In this document: positions 27,718 through 34,720 of the stretch, piece after piece
How the letters are laid out: each line of letters begins with the position of its first letter
How positions within the stretch are numbered: the stretch's first letter is position 1
Assembly (NCBI GenBank): GCA_947496215.1
Contig: CANMCF010000005.1
Location: 1-64,000, forward strand
Length of the DNA stretch: 64,000 nt
Direction: 5' to 3'
DNA from: an uncultured Bizionia sp.
Lineage (GTDB): Bacteria > Bacteroidota > Bacteroidia > Flavobacteriales > Flavobacteriaceae
The notes under the pieces: generated by a model
The model's input: only the letters and a program-made list of their open reading frames with translations
What the model was told of the DNA's origin: nothing
Database searches by the model: none
Translations under genes and position numbers: made by a program

Positions 27718-28236
27718 ATGAGTCAATATAAAACATTTAAAACAGAAAGGTTAACAATTAGACCGACTTTGGAACAAGATGCCGATTTGATATATCAATT
27801 GATGAATACTCCCAAATTCCTTAAATATGTAGGAAATAGAAAGATCAACTCAATAGAAGATGCAGAAAAGTATATTCAGGCTAAAATGATGCCGCAATTG
27901 CAGATCCTTGGATATTCAAGTTATTCATTAATTACAAATGCAGATGGAGAAAAAATTGGCACGTGTGGACTTTATGACAGGGATGGAATAGATGGGATTG
28001 ACATCGGGTTTGGTCTTTTACCACAATATGAAGGACTGGGGTATGCTTATGAATCGTCATGCAGAGTGATGAAAGCGGCATTTGAAGAGTTTGAAATTGA
28101 TGAAATCAAAGCCATTACATCAAAAGAGAACATGTCTTCTCAACGACTTTTGGAAAAATTAGGATTGGAAATGGTAGGTACAACGAAGTTGCCAAGCGAT
28201 AACGAGGAATTGCTTTTGTATAGAATAGAAAAATAA
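27718..28236 (+). CDS. GNAT-family N-acetyltransferase (RimJ/RimL-like)
   Basis: A 172-residue acetyltransferase of the RimJ/RimL group: FKTERLTIRPTLEQDADLIY at the start, motif A GFGLLPQYEGLGYAYES and the ENMSSQRLLEKLGLEMVG motif B region. It transfers acetyl from acetyl-CoA to an amine; the substrate is unknown. Such genes are common cargo of integrons and islands, which fits its place between the inverted repeats. Confidence 0.88.
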   Translation: MSQYKTFKTERLTIRPTLEQDADLIYQLMNTPKFLKYVGNRKINSIEDAEKYIQAKMMPQLQILGYSSYSLITNADGEKIGTCGLYDRDGIDGIDIGFGLLPQYEGLGYAYESSCRVMKAAFEEFEIDEIKAITSKENMSSQRLLEKLGLEMVGTTKLPSDNEELLLYRIEK

Positions 28237-28336
28237 AAATTGTCTAAAACCTCTGTCCCTTGTATGACCACCACTAGCATTTGTCAGTGGTGATGTGATT
28301 AAGAAGCAAAAGAAAAATAAACGCAATTGGTCGCGC

Positions 28337-28758
28337 TCATATGATGTTGTCTATCAAGTTCAATTGCCGCTTCCAGGTGTTTTGACCTTCATTCTTATTT
28401 GCCTTCAAACCAGTACTTATGAATTGAATCATATCATTGTAAATTACAAAGTCTTCATCTTTTACATTGTTTTGAGGTACTGTAGCAACATTGGGATATT
28501 CTTGTATTTGACGGGTTGGTTTACATAGCTCCAAGTAACAGGGGAATCTATAGCCGCCTCTTCAAAAAATTGAAGGTCTGGTACCATTAAGCAAACCCCA
28601 TCACAACTAAATCCTGAACAAAACTTGTTGTCCAGACAAAGTGCCCTGCCAAATAGCATTGCTAAGTCATTTCCTACCTCGGCTCCATTGACTCCGGGAA
28701 CAAAAGGACTACCTTGGGCATTGCGAAAGCCACAATGTTGAAGTCGACGTCTTTTTTG
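28337..28758 (-). pseudogene. Frameshifted gene remnant on the minus strand
   Basis: From 28758 downward one frame reads QHCGFRNAQGSPFVPG, then VGNDLAMLFGRALCLDN and FCSGFSCDGVCLMVPDLQFF up to SPVTWSYVNQP (about 28510); the neighbouring frame continues with EYPNVATVPQNNVKDED and KRQLNLIDNII to TGA at 28337. The two pieces look like one protein split by a single frameshift near 28505-28515. There is no start codon within a normal leader, so the 5' end is also missing. The family is not recognised. Confidence 0.45.
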
Positions 28759-28802
28759 TTAAGCTGTAAGAATCCAACCAATTGGACATTCCTGTGAGTT
28801 CG

Positions 28803-28967
28803 ATGTTTGAATTTGTCCCAAAGCAAGACAACTATTGGAACTCTCCGAATTATTATGTGATTGTGAACAATAGGGGCTATGGTGTGAAATATGAATTTAA
28901 AAAAGGGTATTTCTGTGAGTTGGACAGTGCAATGTCCGTAGACGAAATATTAAGAATGAAAAAATAA
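28803..28967 (+). CDS. Short orphan frame, possibly the C-terminal piece of a lost gene
   Basis: ATG 28803 to TAA 28967 gives 54 residues (MFEFVPKQDNYWNSPNYY... EILRMKK) with plausible globular composition. A TTG at 28782 would add seven residues. No family is recognised and no promoter is seen, so it may be a remnant like its minus-strand neighbour. Confidence 0.35.
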   Translation: MFEFVPKQDNYWNSPNYYVIVNNRGYGVKYEFKKGYFCELDSAMSVDEILRMKK

Positions 28968-29145
28968 AGCATTGACAGGTGAGGGAGCATTGAATGCTAG
29001 ACGTTTGTGCAATTTTAATTGAATCTCCCAATGTCTTTTCATTCAAGTCATAGCACTAATGTCTGTATTTCATGGTAAGGTTTATTGTATAAAATAGACT
29101 TAAATTGCAATCAATGTAATTTCATTTGAATTAAAATAGACACAA

Positions 29146-29961
29146 ATGCAACATATAATTAAGTACATGGCATTCTCTTTAGTGCTATTCATTGTAGGAT
29201 GCGGCAATGAAAAAAACGAGGTCAAAGAAGGAAATGTGAATGAAGAAACAAAGGAGGTCGGTTCAAATACAAAAGAACCCGATAAAGCAGAAGCCATAGT
29301 AAATGAAGCCATAAAGGCACACGGTGGACATTTGTATGACAGTGCTGCCTATGGATTCACATTTAGGTCGAAACTGTATTCCTTCACCAATTCAGGTAGT
29401 CATTACAAATATGAGGTGAAGAGGAAGGAAAAGGATTGGCAGGTCTTGGATGTCTTGGTAGACGATGAGTTTACAAGGTTTGTCGGTAATGAAGAAAAGT
29501 CATTGAGTGAGAAGGACAAGGCAAAGTATGTTGGAGCATTGAATTCCGTAATTTATTTCGCAACGTTGCCTCACAAATTAAATGATGAAGCCGTCAATAA
29601 GGCCTATAAAGGAACAACAACAATAAAAGGAGTGGAATATGATGTGGTTCGGGTTACTTTCGATGAAGAAGGAGGGGGACAAGATCATGACGATGAGTTT
29701 TGTTACTGGATAAATGCAAAAACGAAAACCGTAGATTATCTAGCGTACAATTATCAGGTAAATGAAGGAGGGGTGAGATTTAGAAGTGCTTACAACCCAA
29801 GAACGGTAGATGGTATAAGGTTTCAAGATTATGTAAACTACAAGGCTCCGTTGGCAACACCTTTGGAAGAACTACCTGTCTTATATGAAAAGGAACTGTT
29901 GAAAGAGTTGTCTCGAATTGAAACAGAAGACATAGTCAATTTGAAGGTGGGTAAGAAATAG
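29146..29961 (+). CDS. DUF6503-family lipoprotein
   Basis: A 271-residue lipoprotein (LFIVGCGN, lipid Cys about 19), an acidic linker to residue 50, then a beta-rich domain beginning AEAIVNEAIKAHGG with FTFRSKLYSF, typical of DUF6503 and similar to the LolA/LolB-type fold in pattern. The function is unknown. A 20-bp perfect hairpin terminator follows. Confidence 0.8.
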   Translation: MQHIIKYMAFSLVLFIVGCGNEKNEVKEGNVNEETKEVGSNTKEPDKAEAIVNEAIKAHGGHLYDSAAYGFTFRSKLYSFTNSGSHYKYEVKRKEKDWQVLDVLVDDEFTRFVGNEEKSLSEKDKAKYVGALNSVIYFATLPHKLNDEAVNKAYKGTTTIKGVEYDVVRVTFDEEGGGQDHDDEFCYWINAKTKTVDYLAYNYQVNEGGVRFRSAYNPRTVDGIRFQDYVNYKAPLATPLEELPVLYEKELLKELSRIETEDIVNLKVGKK

Positions 29962-29976
29962 AACGAATGACATATG

Positions 29977-30024
29977 AAAAGAGCGAGGGTTTGATTTTTA
30001 CAATCAAACCCTCGCTCTTTTTTC
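29977..30024. terminator. 20-bp perfect bidirectional terminator
   Basis: Arms 29977-29996 and 30002-30021 are perfectly complementary with a TTTAC loop and A/T ends. It separates the DUF6503 gene from the convergent M56 gene. Confidence 0.93.
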
Positions 30025-30079
30025 AAACCCATTCTTTAATAAAAAGGAAGGAATTCTGAATTCTAACTTGTCGTGTGCT

Positions 30080-31942
30080 TTATTTTTTTGTGGTAACTTC
30101 TATTGCGCCCCCTTTGGCCTTTTTGCCATATTTTGCAGTAGCAGTTTTTCCTTTGAAAACATTTATGCTCATAATGTCATCAGGGTTTATTTTTTCAAAC
30201 TCCTTTTTTGAGATTACCTTGCCATCCTTAACCCATATTGGATTGTCCATGTCGTCGGAGGAAATGAAAAATTTGTTTTTGTCACCATCCAACTCAATGA
30301 TGGTTTCTTTACCTTCTTCCTTCCAAGTGTTTCTATGGCCATTGACTTCTTTGATTATGATTTCTTTTTCTACGTTGTGGTTGGTATCGACTTCCACTTC
30401 TGTGTCAATTTCAACTTCCGTGTCCACTTCTTTTATTATGTAGATGTCTTCCTCGTTGCTTCCTTTGCGTTTTTTTCCTTTTCGTACGATCTTCTTTACT
30501 TTGTGTTTGTCATCATTGCTGCTGGAGTAGACAAATACATTGTTGCCCGATTTTGATTCATGTTTCTTGTGCTTGCCTTTTTTAACCGTGAATTTTACAT
30601 TTTCATGGTCTTCGTGTTCCTCAGAATCCTTATGGTCTTTAGAGTCTTCGTGCTCTTCATGGTCATCATCAATTGTGTGAACGAATACATTGCTTCTGGA
30701 TTTTGTCTTATGTACTTTGTGCTTCCCTTTTTTTGTGATGAAGCTATGATGATTGCCATCTTTATGATGCGCCTCTTCTTTCACTCTGTTGAAGCCTACT
30801 TCTCCATTTTTAGAATTGTAAAAGAATGCAAATGCTTGTATGGGGAAGCTTCCATGTACGGAGTAGTTCCCTTTGCTTCCTTCAGGACTTTTAAACGAAG
30901 CCTTTATTGCTGTTATTTCCCCGTCTTTGTTTCTTTTTACTCCTTTGAATTTTAGTTCCACGTCAAATTTCAAAAAGTGTTTTTCCAGCTCCTTTAATTT
31001 TTTCTTGCTATGTTCTTTGGAGATTATGACTTCTTCAACATCTTCCATTTTGGGCTCTTTGATTTCAGGTTCCTCACTTTGAGTGCTTGAGATTTCCTTG
31101 TATACCTTTTCGGTATTGAAACTCATTAGGAATAATGCTAGCAAAGGTAGTACCAACGTATACTTCCAGAGTCTTGATTGTTTTGATTTCGATTTGTGTA
31201 ACATAATGATTCGTTTTTTTATTAATGAATTGTAAAAATTGTTGACCAAGCGCATTTGATCTTTCGATAAAACCGTTTTGAGCAAGAGTGTTTGATAGTG
31301 CTTGGCATTGGAAACCTTGCTTTGTGTTTCGTTATCTGCAATGAATTCCAGATTTTGTTGGAGGGATTTGTTGTAAAGCCATATGAACGGGTTGAACCAA
31401 AATAGTATGGCAGCCAACTTTGTTAGTAATATGTCTACGGAATGATATTGTTTGGCATGGACTTCTTCATGAAGAATGATGTGTTCCAATTCATTTACGC
31501 TAAAGTGGTTGGGGTTGTAAACGATGTATTTGAAGAATGAAAAGGGGGAATGGTCTTTTTTAGTCTCTATGAAAGTATATTTTCCTTGTTTTTTCCTTTT
31601 GTTGTTGATTAAAACGAAAGACAAGGCTATGAATTCGATTAGGAATTTAATTGAGAAAATGACTGCTCCAAGAATATAGGTCCACTCCAATGTCTTTAGA
31701 AAATTGAAGGCTTCTGCTACTTCAGTTTGTGGAATGGCAGTCATTTCAGAAAAATTGTAACTAACGACCTTAGGCATATCCACATAGATGGGAATAACTA
31801 TAAATGGTATGGATGAAGCGACCACCAAGCCAGCCAATAGGAAATAACGATTGGATTCAAAGAATGTCTCCCCTTGTAAAAACAGTTTGTAGCACAAATA
31901 GAACAGTATGATTATTGCATTGGCTTTTAATAGGTATTCCAT
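30080..31942 (-). CDS. BlaR1-type M56 membrane metallopeptidase with TonB-plug-like tail
   Basis: 620 residues. Four transmembrane helices (about 3-20, 36-54, 90-112, 265-283) frame the protease loop with HEEVH (158-162) and the downstream E of FIADNE. Residues about 285-560 are an extracytoplasmic, extremely H/K/D/E-rich region with alternating blocks such as KKGKHKVHKTKSRS. The end (KEFEKINPDDIMSINVFKGK... GGAIEVTTKK) matches the TonB-dependent-receptor plug motif used in Bacteroidota M56 proteins. In the BlaR1 model a sensed signal triggers cleavage of the BlaI repressor encoded next to it. The sensed signal is unknown; metal or envelope stress is plausible given the His-rich domain. Confidence 0.88.
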   Translation of the reverse strand: MEYLLKANAIIILFYLCYKLFLQGETFFESNRYFLLAGLVVASSIPFIVIPIYVDMPKVVSYNFSEMTAIPQTEVAEAFNFLKTLEWTYILGAVIFSIKFLIEFIALSFVLINNKRKKQGKYTFIETKKDHSPFSFFKYIVYNPNHFSVNELEHIILHEEVHAKQYHSVDILLTKLAAILFWFNPFIWLYNKSLQQNLEFIADNETQSKVSNAKHYQTLLLKTVLSKDQMRLVNNFYNSLIKKRIIMLHKSKSKQSRLWKYTLVLPLLALFLMSFNTEKVYKEISSTQSEEPEIKEPKMEDVEEVIISKEHSKKKLKELEKHFLKFDVELKFKGVKRNKDGEITAIKASFKSPEGSKGNYSVHGSFPIQAFAFFYNSKNGEVGFNRVKEEAHHKDGNHHSFITKKGKHKVHKTKSRSNVFVHTIDDDHEEHEDSKDHKDSEEHEDHENVKFTVKKGKHKKHESKSGNNVFVYSSSNDDKHKVKKIVRKGKKRKGSNEEDIYIIKEVDTEVEIDTEVEVDTNHNVEKEIIIKEVNGHRNTWKEEGKETIIELDGDKNKFFISSDDMDNPIWVKDGKVISKKEFEKINPDDIMSINVFKGKTATAKYGKKAKGGAIEVTTKK

Positions 31943-31944
31943 GA

Positions 31945-32304
31945 TTATTGTTTCTTTTCAATTAAATTGATTATCTCTTTCAAATCGTCCACGCTTATTT
32001 TTTCTTCTTTGGCAAAAAAGGAAACCATGTTCTTGTAGGAGTTGTTGAAATAGTTTTCGATGGCCGTATTCATGAAGCGTTTCCTATATGCCTCTTTCTG
32101 TATTACAGGATAGTACCGATGGGTCTTGCCAAATGCCTCATAGCTGACGTAGCCTTTCTCCTCTAGATTTCTTATCATGGTAGAAAGCGTATTGTAATGA
32201 GGCTTGTCCTCTTTTATTTCAGCCATGACATCTTTTACGAACCCCTTTTCCAATCTCCATAGAATGTGCATTATTTCTTCTTCTTTGTTTGTCAATTTTT
32301 GCAT
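31945..32304 (-). CDS. BlaI/MecI/CopY-family repressor
   Basis: A 119-residue winged-helix repressor: KLTNKEEEIMHILWRLEKGF, then the recognition region DKPHYNTLSTMIRNLEEKGYV (family N-T-V-x-T-x-x-x-x-L-x-x-K-G) and a dimerisation helix. ATG 32304 fits the family; ATG 32373 would add a 23-residue non-family stretch that overlaps the operator-like dyad. Two bases separate its stop from the M56 gene, so they form an operon. Confidence 0.9.
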   Translation of the reverse strand: MQKLTNKEEEIMHILWRLEKGFVKDVMAEIKEDKPHYNTLSTMIRNLEEKGYVSYEAFGKTHRYYPVIQKEAYRKRFMNTAIENYFNNSYKNMVSFFAKEEKISVDDLKEIINLIEKKQ

Positions 32305-32348
32305 GAATGGATTTTTAATGATGATGAATTTCAATTCTAACGCAAACT

Positions 32349-32391
32349 TATAACTATTTTTATAGTTATACAACTGTTTTTATAGTTTTTT
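32349..32391 (-). promoter_or_regulatory. Candidate BlaI operator pair
   Basis: A perfect dyad TATAACTAT-TTTT-ATAGTTATA (32349-32370) is followed directly by a related half-conserved copy (AACTG-TTTTT-ATAGTT, 32372-32387). The spacing and symmetry resemble BlaI-type operators. Place: 45-87 bases upstream of the repressor start. Confidence 0.55.
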
Positions 32392-32486
32392 AACTAAAAA
32401 AGCAGTTTTGAAAGGCGGATCAAAAAAATATTGAAGTAAAATCAGTAAAACTAAATCTTATGGTATCTTCGCCAAAAAAATAATAT

Positions 32487-33425
32487 ATGAGTATTCTTTG
32501 GGTTATCATGGGATTGATACTTCTAGTGGTAGGGGGAGATTTTTTGGTGAAAGCATCCGTGGCTTTGTCTTTTAAGTTTAACATTTCTAAAATGGTAATA
32601 GGTATGACGGTGGTTTCCTTCGCGACCTCTGCACCAGAACTATTGGTGAGTTTGCAAGCGGCATTAACGGGTTCTCCTGCAATAGCAATAAATAATGTAG
32701 TAGGATCCAATGTGGCAAACATCGGTTTGGTTTTGGGTATTACTGCACTTATTGGTCCAATAGTTGTCGATAGATCATTCTATAGGTTGAACTGGCCAGC
32801 AATGATGGTGTTTTCATTTGTATTGTATTATTTTTTGAGCAACGATGGGGTGTTGACTAGATTGGAAGGAACCATACTATTTACAGCTTTGGTTGTATTT
32901 ATAATTGTCCTCATTAAAAACTCGAAACAGGATGCCGCGTCAGAAGATGTGGACGACAAGTTGGCTACTGTTGCAAATGCTAAGATATTGCTATGGCTAT
33001 TTATAGGAGCATTGGCTTTGTATTTTGGATCCGTTTGGTTGGTAGATGGAGCAAAGGAGTTGGCTATGGCAATAGGAGTAAGTGATGCGGTTATTGCAAT
33101 TACGGTAATTGCAATAGGTACGAGTGTCCCTGAATTGGCAGCTTCGGTAATTGCTGCTGCCAAACAGGAAAAGGCTCTATCGTTGGGGAATTTGATAGGT
33201 TCAAACATCTTTAACATTGGTTCCGTCCTGGGGTTGACCTCAATAGTCAAGAATATTCCAGTCACGGACGCCAAGATATTGGGTAATGATATTTTTTGGA
33301 TGATAGCTTTTGCTGCCGTGTTGATTTTACTGATATTGATACCAAAACGAATGCAGATAAGTCGTTATAAAGGACTGTTGTTGGTAGTTGGGTATTGTAC
33401 TTTCATATATATGGCATTTAATTAA
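32487..33425 (+). CDS. YrbG-type calcium/sodium antiporter (CaCA superfamily)
   Basis: A 312-residue membrane protein with ten to eleven helices and the two inverted alpha repeats: GMTVVSFATSAPELLVSLQA (about 41-60) with VVGSNVANIGLVLG, and GTSVPELAASVIAA with LIGSNIFNIGSVLG. The conserved acidic residues of the PEL motifs bind the cation. It exports calcium in exchange for sodium at the inner membrane. Divergent from the BlaI operon. Confidence 0.93.
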   Translation: MSILWVIMGLILLVVGGDFLVKASVALSFKFNISKMVIGMTVVSFATSAPELLVSLQAALTGSPAIAINNVVGSNVANIGLVLGITALIGPIVVDRSFYRLNWPAMMVFSFVLYYFLSNDGVLTRLEGTILFTALVVFIIVLIKNSKQDAASEDVDDKLATVANAKILLWLFIGALALYFGSVWLVDGAKELAMAIGVSDAVIAITVIAIGTSVPELAASVIAAAKQEKALSLGNLIGSNIFNIGSVLGLTSIVKNIPVTDAKILGNDIFWMIAFAAVLILLILIPKRMQISRYKGLLLVVGYCTFIYMAFN

Positions 33426-33449
33426 GTCACAACGAAAGGAATAGATATA

Positions 33450-33485
33450 AAAAAAGCGTTTGAAGATTCTTCAAACGCTTTTTTT
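33450..33485. terminator. Bidirectional terminator between the antiporter and glutamine synthetase II
   Basis: 15-bp stem (33451-33465 with 33469-33483), ATT loop, A/T flanks, between convergent genes. Confidence 0.93.
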
Positions 33486-33512
33486 GATTTATAGGTTCAA
33501 CAAAAAATGAAC

Positions 33513-34529
33513 TTAATCAATTTTTGCAGACTTTACAGTCTTTATGATACGACCGGCAATTTTATAAGGATCACCATTAGATGCAGGACGACGGTCTTCC
33601 AACCAGCCTTTCCAGCCTTTTTCTACTGTGATGATAGGAATGCGTATGGAAGCACCTCTGTCCGAAATACCATAGCTAAAGTCATTGATGGAAGCAGTCT
33701 CATGCTTTCCTGTCAAACGTTGTTCGTTGAATTCTCCGTATACTTCAATGTGTTCTTTTACAACAGGTCTAAAGGCCTCGCATATTTTCTCGTAAGTTTC
33801 CTTGCTTCCACAAGTACGCAATGTCGTGTTGGAGAAGTTGGCGTGCATACCAGAACCGTTCCAATCCGTATCTCCCAATGGTTTTGGGTGATACTCGATG
33901 TAATAACCGTGTTTCTCCGTCAAACGGTCCAATAGGTAACGTGCAATCCAAATTTCATCACCAGCTTTTTTTGCTCCCTTGGCAAACAATTGGAATTCCC
34001 ATTGTCCAGAGGCAACTTCTTGGTTTATACCTTCAAAGTTCAGTCCAGCATCGATGCATAGGTCAGCATGTTCCTCAACCAAATTTCTTCCGTGCGTATG
34101 TCTTCCTCCAACCGAACAGTAATACATGCCTTGAGGAGCAGGGTAGCCACCAACTGGGAAACCTAAAGGTAGAAGTGTTTTGGTGTCCATGATAAAGTAC
34201 TCTTGTTCAAAGCCAAACCAGAAATCGTTATCCTCATCTTCAATCGTGGCTCTTCCATTGGAAGTGTGTGGTGTACCATCAGCATTCAAGACTTCAGTCA
34301 TAACCAAATAGCCATCTCTTCTTGCAGGGTCTGGATAGATTGCAACAGGTTTTAGCAAACAATCGGAATTGTCACCTATGGCTTGTCGAGTAGAACTACC
34401 ATCGAAAGACCATATTGGGCAATCTTCTAATTTTCCGCTGAAGTTTTCTTCAACTTTGGTTTTACTTCTCATATTTTGTGTTGGCTTGTAACCATCCAAC
34501 CAAATGTACTCTAGCTTAGACTTACTCAT
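33513..34529 (-). CDS. Glutamine synthetase, type II (eukaryotic-like)
   Basis: 338 residues. The beta-grasp N-terminus (KLEYIWLDGYKPTQNMRSKT), IWSFDGSSTRQA, the metal-binding EQEYFI and GVGG-like SVGGRHTHGRN, and the C-terminal DRGASIRIP and DRRPASNGDPYKI motifs identify GSII. It joins glutamate and ammonia with ATP. ATG 34529 is chosen; the upstream in-frame codons to 34589 lie within the promoter region. It stands divergent from glutamine synthetase III, with a palindrome between them. Confidence 0.94.
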   Translation of the reverse strand: MSKSKLEYIWLDGYKPTQNMRSKTKVEENFSGKLEDCPIWSFDGSSTRQAIGDNSDCLLKPVAIYPDPARRDGYLVMTEVLNADGTPHTSNGRATIEDEDNDFWFGFEQEYFIMDTKTLLPLGFPVGGYPAPQGMYYCSVGGRHTHGRNLVEEHADLCIDAGLNFEGINQEVASGQWEFQLFAKGAKKAGDEIWIARYLLDRLTEKHGYYIEYHPKPLGDTDWNGSGMHANFSNTTLRTCGSKETYEKICEAFRPVVKEHIEVYGEFNEQRLTGKHETASINDFSYGISDRGASIRIPIITVEKGWKGWLEDRRPASNGDPYKIAGRIIKTVKSAKID

Positions 34530-34560
34530 AATTATTGTAAAAAATGTTAATAATACGGTG

Positions 34561-34568
34561 CAAATATA
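34561..34568 (-). promoter_or_regulatory. -7 element of glutamine synthetase II
   Basis: On the minus strand this reads TATATTTG, 31 bases before ATG 34529. It lies within the longer frame and supports the downstream start. Confidence 0.55.
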
Positions 34569-34637
34569 ATTTAATTTTAGAAAGCCCATTAAAATATGTG
34601 GTAAAAAATAATATTTTTATCAATTTTATATTTTGAC

Positions 34638-34654
34638 CCCCTATTTTTTAGGGG
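34638..34654. promoter_or_regulatory. Palindrome between the two glutamine synthetase genes
   Basis: CCCCTA-N5-TAGGGG, a 6-bp perfect dyad, 67 bases upstream of the GSIII ATG and 109 bases upstream of the GSII ATG. GC-rich arms stand out in an AT-rich region. A shared nitrogen-control operator is a reasonable guess. Confidence 0.5.
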
Positions 34655-34693
34655 TGTGACTTGTTTTAAGTCATTTTAATGCTCGGAAAGGTG

Positions 34694-34701
34694 TATATTT
34701 G
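34694..34701 (+). promoter_or_regulatory. -7 element of glutamine synthetase III
   Basis: TATATTTG, 19 bases before the ATG; the nearest TTG (34661) is 30 bases away, beyond the usual distance, so an activator may be needed. Confidence 0.55.
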
Positions 34702-34720
34702 CAGAAAAACAAGATAAACC

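Larger units (their letters stand above)
25563..28266. mobile_element. Possible genomic island/gene-cassette region behind tRNA-Arg
   Basis: A 12-base sequence CATACAAGGGAC (25563-25574) recurs in inverse orientation as GTCCCTTGTATG (28255-28266). Between them lie four AT-rich genes, all on the + strand and without housekeeping function, and a decayed transposase. A diverged form of the same repeat (CATACGGGGAAC on the minus strand) lies at about 26611-26622. No intact integrase and no duplicated tRNA end is visible, so the boundary call is tentative. Confidence 0.4.

Noticed and set aside
25136-29145. Integrative element with duplicated tRNA end
   Set aside because: I found no second copy of the tRNA-Arg 3' end and no integrase, so an att pair cannot be claimed.
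30335-30955. Plus-strand frames opposite the M56 gene
   Set aside because: Phe/Val-rich strings are antisense of the His/Lys/Asp-rich region.
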